Assembly (NCBI RefSeq): GCF_015645445.1
Contig: NZ_JADOGI010000117.1
Coordinates: forward strand, 1 to 33,409
Source: Nonomuraea cypriaca
GTDB lineage: Bacteria > Actinomycetota > Actinomycetes > Streptosporangiales > Streptosporangiaceae
Reading direction: 5' to 3'
Length of the DNA stretch: 33,409 bases
Both the position numbers and the translations under genes were made by a program. Of this stretch, positions 7,903 to 14,660 are shown in pieces. The notes under the pieces were generated by a model. That model searched no databases. It had not been told where the DNA came from and was given only the letters and a program-made list of their open reading frames with translations. Position 1 is the first letter of the stretch, and the number at the start of each line of letters is the position of its first letter.

Positions 7903-8610
7903 TTAGGTAATCGGTGTACCCGATGTTAGCTCCTTACCGGAGAACAGCGCCGCCAGCCCCTCCCTGCCCGCGTCGGTGAGGATCACCGCCCTGGGCACCG
8001 TGCCTCGCAGGTACCACCCCCGCTCCAGCAGCACCCCGGTGACCGCGGCCCCCAGCGCCCCGCCGAGATGCGAGCGGCGCTCTGTCCAGTCCAGGCACTC
8101 GGGCGCGAACCGCCGCCTGCTCCCGCGCGCGCTCGCCACGTCCACGCCGAGGCCCGTCAGCAGCCGCTCCCCCGCGCCGGTCAGCTCCCCGGACGCGTAG
8201 TGGCCGCCGTCCCTGAGCCGGTCGAGCAGCCACACCCCGGCGCGCCCTGCGAGGTGGTCGTAGCAGGTACGGGCCTCCTCCAGCATCCTGGCCTGCCGCG
8301 ACTGGCGCAGCGAGCGCACCGGCGGGCGGGTCCCGAACCTGGACAGCACCTCCAGCACCTCCGCCACGTCGTGCCCGGCCAGCCGGTAGTAGCGATGGCG
8401 GCCCTGGCGTACGACGCCGATGAGCCCGCCGTCGAGCATCCTGGCCAGGTGGGCGCTGGCGGTGGCGGCGCTCACCCCCGAGATCCTGGCGAGTTCCCCG
8501 GCCGCCAGCGCGCGCCCGCCGAGGAGGGCCGTCAGCATGGCCGCCCTGGTCGGTTCCGCGATGAGCGCGGCGATGGGCGCGATGGTGGCGTCGCGCGCGA
8601 TGTACTCCAT
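7903..8610 (-). CDS. ArsR-type winged-helix transcriptional regulator
   Basis: The protein has 235 residues. The N-terminal winged helix includes PTRAAMLTALLGG, an HTH read as LARISGVSAATASAHLARMLDGGL (split here: ARISGVSAATASAH then LARMLDGGL), and a wing GRHRYYRL. The C-terminal half extends well beyond a minimal ArsR protein and resembles the longer ArsR-like regulators that sense small organic ligands rather than metals; no metal-binding CxC motif is seen. It is the gene immediately before hutH on the same strand, so control of histidine use is a reasonable inference. Its own promoter region is the 8611-8654 gap. Confidence 0.85.
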   Translation of the reverse strand: MEYIARDATIAPIAALIAEPTRAAMLTALLGGRALAAGELARISGVSAATASAHLARMLDGGLIGVVRQGRHRYYRLAGHDVAEVLEVLSRFGTRPPVRSLRQSRQARMLEEARTCYDHLAGRAGVWLLDRLRDGGHYASGELTGAGERLLTGLGVDVASARGSRRRFAPECLDWTERRSHLGGALGAAVTGVLLERGWYLRGTVPRAVILTDAGREGLAALFSGKELTSGTPIT

Positions 8611-8654
8611 GCCTTCGACGCTAGTACGCCGACGTTTCGCCCGGCGTCGAAGGG

Positions 8655-9206
8655 TCAGCGCCTGCCCAGCGCCTTGCGGATCATGTCGCGGGCCTGGTCC
8701 ATCAGCGCGAGAGGCCCTCCCTTCAGCATGTTCCCCGTGGCTGACTCGGTGCCGGGGTGCGGGCGTACAGGCGCCAGGGCCTCGGCCGTCCGCACCGCCG
8801 CCGCCATGGCCCGGCGCTCGACCGTCGTGGTGCGGGCGCGCAGCCGGGCGAACTCGTAGCGTTCCTCGCCGCGGGCGTGCCTGCTCACGGCGGCACGCAA
8901 CTCGCCCAGGCGGTCCCAGAACCGCGGATCGTCCACTCCGGCCTTGTGCAGGTCGAGCAGGAGCCGCTTGGCCTCGTTCTCCTCGGCCAGCCGGTCGGAG
9001 ACCACGCCGGGCCCGTTGTCGAGCTTCCTGCGCGCGTACGGGTGGACGATCTCCTCCTCGGCGGTCTCGTGCACGGACAGCATCCGCGTCAGCCGCTCGA
9101 ACGCCGCCGCGACCTTGTCAGGCGGCGCCTGCTCCACTTCGTCGAACAGGTCCCTGATCTGGCCGTGCTGAGCGACCAGCAGGTCGATGACATCGTGTTC
9201 ACCCAC
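8655..9206 (-). CDS. Hemerythrin HHE-domain protein
   Basis: The protein has 183 residues from a GTG start at 9206, chosen because homology starts with VGEHDVIDLLVAQHGQIRDL and a longer open frame would run into the oppositely oriented SDR gene. Candidate di-iron ligands fit the hemerythrin pattern: His14, His46, Glu50 (HETAEEE), His55, His87, His110 and Glu114 (HARGEE). Members bind a di-iron centre and are linked to oxygen, NO or redox sensing or storage. There is no membrane segment. A Lys/Arg-rich tail ends the protein. It stands alone between the ArsR and SDR genes. Confidence 0.85.
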   Translation of the reverse strand: MGEHDVIDLLVAQHGQIRDLFDEVEQAPPDKVAAAFERLTRMLSVHETAEEEIVHPYARRKLDNGPGVVSDRLAEENEAKRLLLDLHKAGVDDPRFWDRLGELRAAVSRHARGEERYEFARLRARTTTVERRAMAAAVRTAEALAPVRPHPGTESATGNMLKGGPLALMDQARDMIRKALGRR

Positions 9207-9383
9207 GTCGCGCTCGTACCCCGCGCCGCGGCGTACCACTCGCCCTCTTACCGAACACGGGCCGTTCGAGCACCGAACGCGGGGGTTGCCGGTCCTGGCC
9301 CCGGGTACGCGCAGCGACATGGCCTTCGGCCCACTCCGGGAGCGGGCCGTATGAGGACGGAGGGTCCGCACCCGGCGGGCCTG

Positions 9384-9402
9384 CGGCTCAGCCGCTGAGC
9401 CG
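9384..9402. promoter_or_regulatory. Perfect hairpin upstream of the SDR gene
   Basis: Arms CGGCTCAG and CTGAGCCG (8 bp) with a 3-base loop. It sits 24 bases before the SDR start and just upstream of a TAGAGT hexamer (9413-9418) placed for a nearly leaderless transcript. It may be an operator, or the end of an upstream transcript. Confidence 0.35.
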
Positions 9403-9426
9403 CGCGGGCGGCTAGAGTCCTGGTCC

Positions 9427-10149
9427 ATGACAGTCGCCCTCGTCACCGGCGCGTCGCGCGGCCTCGGCGCCGTGATCGCGCGCAGGCTGGCCTCCGACGG
9501 CCTGGCCGTCGCCGTCAACTACCGCTCGGAGGCGGCCGGCGCCCGGCAGGTGGTGGACGACGTTCGTGCCGCGGGCGGTGCCGCCGAGGCGTTCGCCGCC
9601 GACGTCACGGACGAGGACGACGTGAACGACCTGGTCGCCCGCGTCGCCGACCGGCTCGGGCCGGTGGAGGTGCTGGTGGTCAACGCGACCGGGCCGCAGC
9701 CGTCCATCCCGATCGAGGAGCTCACCTGGCAGTCGCACCTCGACCAGCTCACGTTCTTCGTCAAGAGCCCGACGCTGCTGGTACGGGCCGTGCTGCCGGG
9801 CATGAAGGAGCGGCGCGCGGGCCGGGTCGTGCAGATCGGCTCCGACATCGTCGACCGCAGGCTGCCCGGCATGTCGGCCTACATCGCGGCCAAGGGCGCC
9901 CAGCACGCGATGACGCAGGCGTGGGCACGGGAGCTGGGCCCGTACGGCATCACGGTCAACGTGGTCGCGCCCGGCTGGATCCCGGTGGAGCGGCACGCGG
10001 GCCTGGACGAGCGCGGCTACCTGGCCGAGGTGCCGCTGGGGCGGATGGGCACGCCGGGCGACGTCGCGGCCGCGGTGTCGTACCTGGCTTCGGGCGCGGG
10101 GGCGTTCGTCACCGGACAGCGCATCACCGTCAACGGCGGCCACACCTGA
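9427..10149 (+). CDS. SDR-family oxidoreductase (FabG-like)
   Basis: The 240-residue protein is a classical short-chain dehydrogenase/reductase. It has the NAD(P)-binding TGASRGLG (7-14), Asp60 in ADVTD, catalytic Ser139, Tyr152 and Lys156 (YIAAK), the PGWIPVE segment and a C-terminal GQRITVNGG. The usual NNAG motif reads NATG. An Arg33 (NYRS) after the second strand favours NADP(H). The substrate cannot be told; a 3-oxoacyl-ACP reductase-like role is the default. No good SD is visible, and TAGAGT at 9413-9418 would start transcription at or close to the ATG, suggesting a leaderless mRNA. It is followed by the tRNA cluster, which has its own promoter. Confidence 0.9.
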   Translation: MTVALVTGASRGLGAVIARRLASDGLAVAVNYRSEAAGARQVVDDVRAAGGAAEAFAADVTDEDDVNDLVARVADRLGPVEVLVVNATGPQPSIPIEELTWQSHLDQLTFFVKSPTLLVRAVLPGMKERRAGRVVQIGSDIVDRRLPGMSAYIAAKGAQHAMTQAWARELGPYGITVNVVAPGWIPVERHAGLDERGYLAEVPLGRMGTPGDVAAAVSYLASGAGAFVTGQRITVNGGHT

Positions 10150-10170
10150 CACCCGGGATCGAATTCCGGT

Positions 10171-10199
10171 TTGGGGACTGCGCGAGGATTCGCTAGAGT
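10171..10199 (+). promoter_or_regulatory. Promoter of the tRNA Gly-Cys-Val cluster
   Basis: TTGGGG (10171-10176) and TAGAGT (10194-10199) are separated by 17 bases, a good housekeeping sigma spacing. Transcription would start about 25 bases before the tRNA-Gly gene. Confidence 0.65.
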
Positions 10200-10230
10200 T
10201 CTCTCGTCGCCCGGTGCGAGCGGGGCGGAC

Positions 10231-10302
10231 GCGGAAGTGGCTCAGTGGTAGAGCATCACCTTGCCAAGGTGAGGGTCGCGGGTTCGAATCCCGTCTTCCG
10301 CT
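10231..10302 (+). tRNA. tRNA-Gly, anticodon GCC
   Basis: Acceptor GCGGAAG pairs with CTTCCGC; D arm GCTC..GAGC; anticodon stem TCACC/GGTGA with loop TTGCCAA, giving GCC; T arm GCGGGTTCGAATCCCGT. Discriminator T; CCA is not encoded. First gene of a three-tRNA transcript. Confidence 0.96.
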
Positions 10303-10317
10303 CGGAGCTTCCGGCTC

Positions 10318-10388
10318 GGTGGCGTGGCCGAGAGGCGAGGCAGCGGCCTGCAAAGCCGTCCACACGGGTTCAAATCCCGTCGCCACCT
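10318..10388 (+). tRNA. tRNA-Cys, anticodon GCA
   Basis: Acceptor GGTGGCG pairs with CGCCACC; anticodon stem GCGGC/GCCGT (last pair G-T) with loop CTGCAAA, giving GCA; T arm ACGGGTTCAAATCCCGT. Discriminator T; CCA is not encoded. It lies 15 bases after tRNA-Gly. Confidence 0.95.
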
Positions 10389-10394
10389 CGACGA

Positions 10395-10469
10395 GGACGA
10401 TTAGCTCAGCGGGAGAGCGCTTCCCTGACACGGAAGAGGTCACTGGTTCAATCCCAGTATCGTCCACCA
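10395..10469 (+). tRNA. tRNA-Val, anticodon GAC
   Basis: Acceptor GGACGAT pairs with ATCGTCC; anticodon stem CTTCC/GGAAG with loop CTGACAC, giving GAC (reads GUC/GUU). T arm contains GGTTCAATCC. Unlike the other tRNAs here, the 3' CCA is encoded (10467-10469). D and T arms closely match the tRNA-Val(CAC) at 408-479. Confidence 0.96.
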
Positions 10470-10483
10470 TGTTCGACCAGTTC

Positions 10484-10518
10484 AGAGGCTGGATCCCGAG
10501 ACAGCGGATCTGGCCTCT
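10484..10518 (+). terminator. Terminator of the tRNA cluster
   Basis: Arms AGAGGC-TG-GATCC and GGATC-TG-GCCTCT form a long stem with a short internal mismatch, followed by TTGGTGTTT. It lies 15 bases after the tRNA-Val CCA end. Confidence 0.65.
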
Positions 10519-10561
10519 TGGTGTTTCGCCTTGAGCCGCCGCCTGCACCGCTCCTGCGCCG

Positions 10562-10965
10562 CCTGCGCTCACCAAGGACATCGCCGAAGCACTCATCACC
10601 GGCGGCATCAGCGCCGTCCCGGTCACCGACGACGACCATCATGTGATCGGCCTCGTGTCCGAGGCCGACGAGGTCGTCCTGGGCCCGGGCGGCTACATCA
10701 CCAAACCCCGCGGGCAGATGCACGCCATGTGGAACGCGGGCACGGAGCCCGGCCGCATCATCGAGGTCATCACATCGGGCGGTTTCGAGAACTACTTCCG
10801 CGACCTCAGCGACTTGTTCACCTCCGCCGCCCCGACACTGGTGTGGACCTCCACGAGACGCCTGAATTCGCCGAACTCGCCGCGAGATACGGCCTGACCT
10901 ATGGCGAACCGGACTGGCTCGACGACATCGTGGCGCGTTACGGCCTGACACCACCGTCCCACTAG
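10562..10965 (+). pseudogene. CBS-domain / cupin-like chimeric pseudogene
   Basis: The first 100 bases encode a CBS-domain fragment without a start codon (DIAEALITGGISAVPVTDDD then HVIGLVSEAD). This joins in frame to the middle of a cupin-like protein (VVLGPGGYITKPRGQMHAMW, then RIIEVITSGGFENYFRDLSD). Around 10830-10855 the reading frame shifts, and the cupin tail continues in another frame (ETPEFAELAARYGLTYGEPD ... YGLTPPSH) to a stop at 10965. So two unrelated gene pieces are fused and one is frameshifted. It lies between the tRNA cluster and the PadR gene, in a region with other scars. Confidence 0.7.
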
Positions 10966-11055
10966 GACCCGGGCGCCCTGGTGGTTGCCGGGAGCCCGCA
11001 CGGACGATTCGGCGAAGCACCGCCGGACGGCGACCGTGGAAGACGGCATCGGCAG

Positions 11056-11065
11056 CCGATATCGG
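11056..11065. promoter_or_regulatory. Palindrome CCGATATCGG upstream of padR-type gene
   Basis: A perfect 10-bp palindrome 57 bases before the PadR start. The same 10 bases occur 39 bases before the chrA start (11604-11613), and the bases that follow are also alike (CGT then an ATA-containing stretch). Best read as the operator bound by the PadR protein itself. Confidence 0.55.
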
Positions 11066-11121
11066 TTACGTCATAAGCTGAGGGGATTGCGACGTCGAGT
11101 TCCGGGCGGTGACACAAGAAC

Positions 11122-11433
11122 ATGCGGGAGTTCCTGCGCGGGGCGGTGCGGCTGCACATCCTGCACCATGCGGCCGAGCAAGACATCCACGGCGCGTGGA
11201 TGACCGAGGAGCTCAAGCGGCACGGGTATGCGATCAGCCCCGGCACGCTGTACCCGACGTTGCACCGGCTGGAGGCCGATGGGCTGCTGCTCTCCGAGCA
11301 GCAGGTGGTCGACGGCCGAGTGCGGCGGGTGTACCGGGCCACCGCGGCAGGCCGGGCGGCGCTGGAGCAAGATCGTGGCGCGCTGGCCGAGTTGGCGCGC
11401 GAGGTCCTCCCCCGAGAGGACTGGCCCCGCTGA
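11122..11433 (+). CDS. PadR-family transcriptional regulator
   Basis: The 103-residue protein is a short PadR (subfamily-1-like) regulator: FLRGAVRLHILHHAAEQ, WMTEELKRHG, the recognition region ISPGTLYPTLHRLEADGLL and a wing VRRVYRATAAGRAAL. These are dimeric winged-helix repressors that often control an adjacent transporter and themselves. ATG 11122 has no strong SD. The next gene on the same strand is chrA, 219 bases on, and both have the same palindrome upstream. The last codons lie in a 16-bp tandem duplication that crosses the stop. Confidence 0.9.
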   Translation: MREFLRGAVRLHILHHAAEQDIHGAWMTEELKRHGYAISPGTLYPTLHRLEADGLLLSEQQVVDGRVRRVYRATAAGRAALEQDRGALAELAREVLPREDWPR

Positions 11434-11447
11434 GGATTGGCCCCGCT
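11416..11447. repeat. 16-bp tandem duplication across the padR-type stop codon
   Basis: GAGGACTGGCCCCGCT (11416-11431) is repeated as GAGGATTGGCCCCGCT (11432-11447), one base different. The stop at 11431-11433 lies at the boundary, so the second copy is noncoding. Confidence 0.7.
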
Positions 11448-11603
11448 GAGGAATTGCGCCTCGGAAGGCGGGGCCCTGCCGGTCGGCGATCGCTCAACGT
11501 GCTTGCGCCGGACCTGCGGGATAGGCCGCCAGGCGCCGGTGATTCGGGCGCCTCCGTCGCCCCGCCCGAGGGCAGGCTCGGAGAGCCGAAGTAGTATCGT
11601 TCA

Positions 11604-11613
11604 CCGATATCGG
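11604..11613. promoter_or_regulatory. Palindrome CCGATATCGG upstream of chrA
   Basis: Second copy of the 10-bp palindrome found upstream of the PadR gene. It is followed by TTATATCC, so it lies within a plausible promoter, before the SD and GTG of chrA. Confidence 0.55.
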
Positions 11614-11652
11614 AATCCGTTATATCCGGGCACAAAAAGGGGGGACATCTCG

Positions 11653-12888
11653 GTGAGTGAGCACGACCATGCAGACCGACCCTCCGCACCAGAAGGCGGG
11701 CGCCCTGGCGCTCCCCACTCCGCAGGCCGCACCCCACCTGCCCAAGCCGGGTCGGTGCGCGAAGTGACGCTGCTGTTCTTGAAGCTGGGCACCATCGCCT
11801 TCGGCGGCCCGGCCGCGCACACCGCGATGATGCGCGATGAGCTCGTGCGCCGCCGTGGCTGGGTGGACGACCAACGGTTCGTGGATCTGATGGGCGCCAC
11901 CAACCTCATCCCCGGCCCCAATTCCACCGAACTGGCCATCCACCTCGGCTACGACCGGGCCCGCCGGCGCGGCCTGATCGCCGCAGGGGTCTGCTTCATC
12001 CTCCCGGCCGCGCTCATCGTCACCGCCCTGGCATGGGCGTACGTGACCTACGGCAACACGCCCGCGGTCGAGGGCATCCTGTACGGCATCGTCCCCGCAG
12101 TGATCGCCATCATCGCGCACGCCCTTTTCGGCCTGCTCCGCACCGTCATCAAGAACCTCTGGCTCGCCGCGCTGACCGTCGCCGCGCTGACCGCGTACCT
12201 GCTGGGCGTCAACGAGCTGCTCGTGCTGGCCGCCGGGGCGCTGCTGGCCGCCGCTGCCCGCGCCCTGCGCCGGCCGCCGACGCAGAGGGGCCGTCCGCAC
12301 GGGATGCTCGCCGCTCCGCTGCTCACCGCCGGTGGCCTGCCCGTCTTCCCCGACCCGACCGGCGGCCAGCTCGCCCAGCTGTTCGCGACGATGCTGAAGA
12401 TCGGCGCCGTGCTGTACGGCAGCGGCTACGTGTTGCTGGCCTTCCTGCGCGGCGACTTCGTCGACCGGCTCGGCTGGATCACCAACCAGCAGGTCATCGA
12501 CGCCGTCTCCATCGGACAGGTCACCCCCGGCCCGGTCTTCACCACCGCCACCTTCCTCGGCTACCTCGTCGCCGGCCCGGTCGGCGCGTTCCTGGCCACC
12601 GTGGCCATCTTCCTGCCCTCCTTCGTCTTCGTCGGCCTGCTCACCAAGCTCACCGACAAGCTCCGCTCCAGCGCCTGGACTTCCGCCCTGCTCGACGGGC
12701 TCAACGCCGCCGCGCTCGCCCTGATGGCCGGGGTGTCCTTCCACCTCGGCCAGACCGCCATCATCGACTGGCTGACCGCCGCCATCGCCGCGCTCACGCT
12801 GATGCTGTTGTGGAAGACCCGGCTCAACAACGCCTGGTTCATCGCCGCCGGCGCCGCCATCGGCCTCGTACACACCCTGCTTTCCTGA
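11653..12888 (+). CDS. chrA: Chromate efflux transporter, CHR family (two-domain)
   Basis: The protein has 411 residues from GTG 11653, chosen because a purine-rich AAAAAGGGGGGA sits upstream and the CHR domain starts some 37 codons later. Two homologous CHR domains are seen. The first has FLKLGTIAFGGPAAHTAMMR and LIPGPNSTELAIHLGY. The second has LKIGAVLYGSGYVLLAFLRG and VSIGQVTPGPVFTTATFLGY. Multiple hydrophobic segments fit about ten membrane helices. CHR proteins export chromate using the proton gradient; other oxyanions are possible. It is preceded by a PadR gene with the same palindrome and ends 12 bases before the convergent beta-galactosidase gene. No chrB is present. Confidence 0.9.
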   Translation: MSEHDHADRPSAPEGGRPGAPHSAGRTPPAQAGSVREVTLLFLKLGTIAFGGPAAHTAMMRDELVRRRGWVDDQRFVDLMGATNLIPGPNSTELAIHLGYDRARRRGLIAAGVCFILPAALIVTALAWAYVTYGNTPAVEGILYGIVPAVIAIIAHALFGLLRTVIKNLWLAALTVAALTAYLLGVNELLVLAAGALLAAAARALRRPPTQRGRPHGMLAAPLLTAGGLPVFPDPTGGQLAQLFATMLKIGAVLYGSGYVLLAFLRGDFVDRLGWITNQQVIDAVSIGQVTPGPVFTTATFLGYLVAGPVGAFLATVAIFLPSFVFVGLLTKLTDKLRSSAWTSALLDGLNAAALALMAGVSFHLGQTAIIDWLTAAIAALTLMLLWKTRLNNAWFIAAGAAIGLVHTLLS

Positions 12889-12900
12889 CCCCGTCGCACG

Positions 12901-14625
12901 TCAGCTCATGACGCCGGCCTGTGCCAGGACCTTCGCGTAACCGGGCGCGTCCAGTCTGGTCGAGACGTACCAGGCGGTTCCCGATCCCACCTGGTGCCGG
13001 GTGACCGCCGGGCGGCCGTCGGCGTACGTCGCCGTCGCCGTGGCGCCGGTCAACTGGACGACCTCGCTCCAGAAGTCGCCGGTCGTCCCGTCGGACAGCG
13101 TGACGGGGCCGGTCAGCGGGTGGAACTCCTCGACGCGGGCACCGAGCACGTCGCGCAGGGCGCCGGGGTAGCCGCCCAGCCGGACGCGGGTGTCGGGATC
13201 GACGACGCCGCTGAAGTACGACGCGATCAAGGTACCGCCGCCTTCGACGTACGCGGCGAGGTTGGCGGCTGCCTCGTCGGAGATCAGGTAGAGGGACGGC
13301 ATCAGCACAGCCCGATAGCGCGAAATGTCGTGAGAGGGGTGGACGAAGTCGGCGGCGAGGTCGTGCTGCCACAGCACCCGGTGCGCCTGCTCCACCGACG
13401 CGCGGAAGTCCAGCCCAGTGACGGGCAGGGCGGGGTTCCGGAGCGCCCAGCCCGCCTCGTCGTCCCAGAGGATGGCCACCTCGGCGGCCTCGGCGGGCGG
13501 CGCCGGAGGAAGAGCACTGAGCGCCCGGCCCAGTTCCACGACCTCGCGGAAGACACGGCTGTCGGCGCCCGCGTGCGGGACCATGCCCTGGTGCCACTGC
13601 TCCGCCCCGCCACGTGAGGCGCGCCACTGGAAGTGCAGCACCCCGGCGGCCCCGCGGGACACGTACTCGAGGCTGCGCCGGACATGCTCTCCCGGCTCCA
13701 GCACGACTGTCTCGGGGGTGTACATGGTCGCGACGCCCTGCTCCATCAGCAGCCACGGCTTCCCACGCGCCCAGGAGCGGGCGAGATCGGAGGCGAAGGC
13801 GACCTGGGCGAGCCCGCCGTCGCCGGGTTCGTCGGTGTAGTGGTCGATCGCCACGAGATCGACCTCGGCCGACCATTTCCAGTGGTCCAGCGGCGTCCAC
13901 CCGGCCATCACGTAGTTGGTGGTGACCGGCTGGTCCCCGTGAACACGCAGGAGGTCGCGCTGCTCGCGGTAGTGGGCGAGCAGGGCGTCGGAGAAGAACC
14001 TGCGGTAGTCCAGTAGCTGGGCGGGGTTGGCCCGATACTGGGCGGCCCGCGGCGGCAGGATCTGCTCCCACGACGTGTAGTGCTGGCTCCAGAACGCCGT
14101 GGTCCACCGGTCGTTGAGCGCGTCGAGGGACTTGTGCCTGTCACGCAGCCAGGCGCGGAAGGCCGTCGCACAGTGGTCGCAGTGGCAGACCGTGCCGTAC
14201 TCGTTGTGCACGTGCCACATGGCCGTCGCCGGGTGCGCGCCGTACCGCTCGGCGAGCGCCGTCACGATGCGGCGCGAGGCCGCCCGGTACGCGGGCGCGT
14301 TGACGCAGTAGGTGTCGCGGCTGCCATGGGCCAGCCTGACCCCGTCGGCACGTACGGGCATCGCGTCCGGGTACGCCATCGTGAACCAGGGCGGCGGAGA
14401 GGCGGTCGGAGTCGCCAGGTTGACCCGGATGTCATTGTCGTGCAGCAGGTCGAGTACGCGATCGAGCCAGCCGAAGTCGAAGACGCCCTCAGCAGGCTCA
14501 AGCCGTGACCAGGAGAAGACCCCGACGGTCGTGAGATTGACCCTCGCCCGGCGCATCAGCTCGACATCCTCCAGCCAGACGTCCTCGGGCCACTGCTCGG
14601 GGTTGTAGTCTCCGCCGAAAAACAT
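12901..14625 (-). CDS. GH42-family beta-galactosidase
   Basis: The protein has 574 residues from ATG 14625, set by the SD GGAGGAAAGC directly upstream and by the family-like start MFFGGDYNPEQWPEDVW. The GH42 catalytic domain shows the acid/base Glu142 (HNEYG) and nucleophile Glu295 (WLLMEQG). Cys107, Cys147, Cys149 and Cys152 (VCHCDHC) fit the zinc site of the family. The trimerisation domain follows (from about residue 370). The protein is shorter than many GH42 enzymes (about 650-690) and seems to lack the small C-terminal domain. No signal peptide, so it is cytoplasmic. It is downstream of the ROK gene (35-base gap), consistent with sugar-induced expression. Confidence 0.92.
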   Translation of the reverse strand: MFFGGDYNPEQWPEDVWLEDVELMRRARVNLTTVGVFSWSRLEPAEGVFDFGWLDRVLDLLHDNDIRVNLATPTASPPPWFTMAYPDAMPVRADGVRLAHGSRDTYCVNAPAYRAASRRIVTALAERYGAHPATAMWHVHNEYGTVCHCDHCATAFRAWLRDRHKSLDALNDRWTTAFWSQHYTSWEQILPPRAAQYRANPAQLLDYRRFFSDALLAHYREQRDLLRVHGDQPVTTNYVMAGWTPLDHWKWSAEVDLVAIDHYTDEPGDGGLAQVAFASDLARSWARGKPWLLMEQGVATMYTPETVVLEPGEHVRRSLEYVSRGAAGVLHFQWRASRGGAEQWHQGMVPHAGADSRVFREVVELGRALSALPPAPPAEAAEVAILWDDEAGWALRNPALPVTGLDFRASVEQAHRVLWQHDLAADFVHPSHDISRYRAVLMPSLYLISDEAAANLAAYVEGGGTLIASYFSGVVDPDTRVRLGGYPGALRDVLGARVEEFHPLTGPVTLSDGTTGDFWSEVVQLTGATATATYADGRPAVTRHQVGSGTAWYVSTRLDAPGYAKVLAQAGVMS

Positions 14626-14660
14626 GCTTTCCTCCATGTGGGGTGTAGCGGGCGAGCCGG

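Noticed and set aside
6301..7910. Link between hutH and the cyclodeaminase gene (29.8 kb) as one histidine pathway
   Set aside because: The two are 22 kb apart, the FTCD transferase half and hutU/hutI are missing, and the cyclodeaminase gene is tightly coupled to folD instead.
9207..9518. N-terminal extension of the hemerythrin gene
   Set aside because: The frame is open to 9518 but would overlap the opposite-strand SDR start, and the extra 104 residues show no domain. The GTG at 9206 fits the family start.
11437..11652. Longer chrA reading frame from 11437
   Set aside because: It would cover the intergenic region with the palindrome; residues are low-complexity, and the GTG at 11653 has a purine-rich SD.
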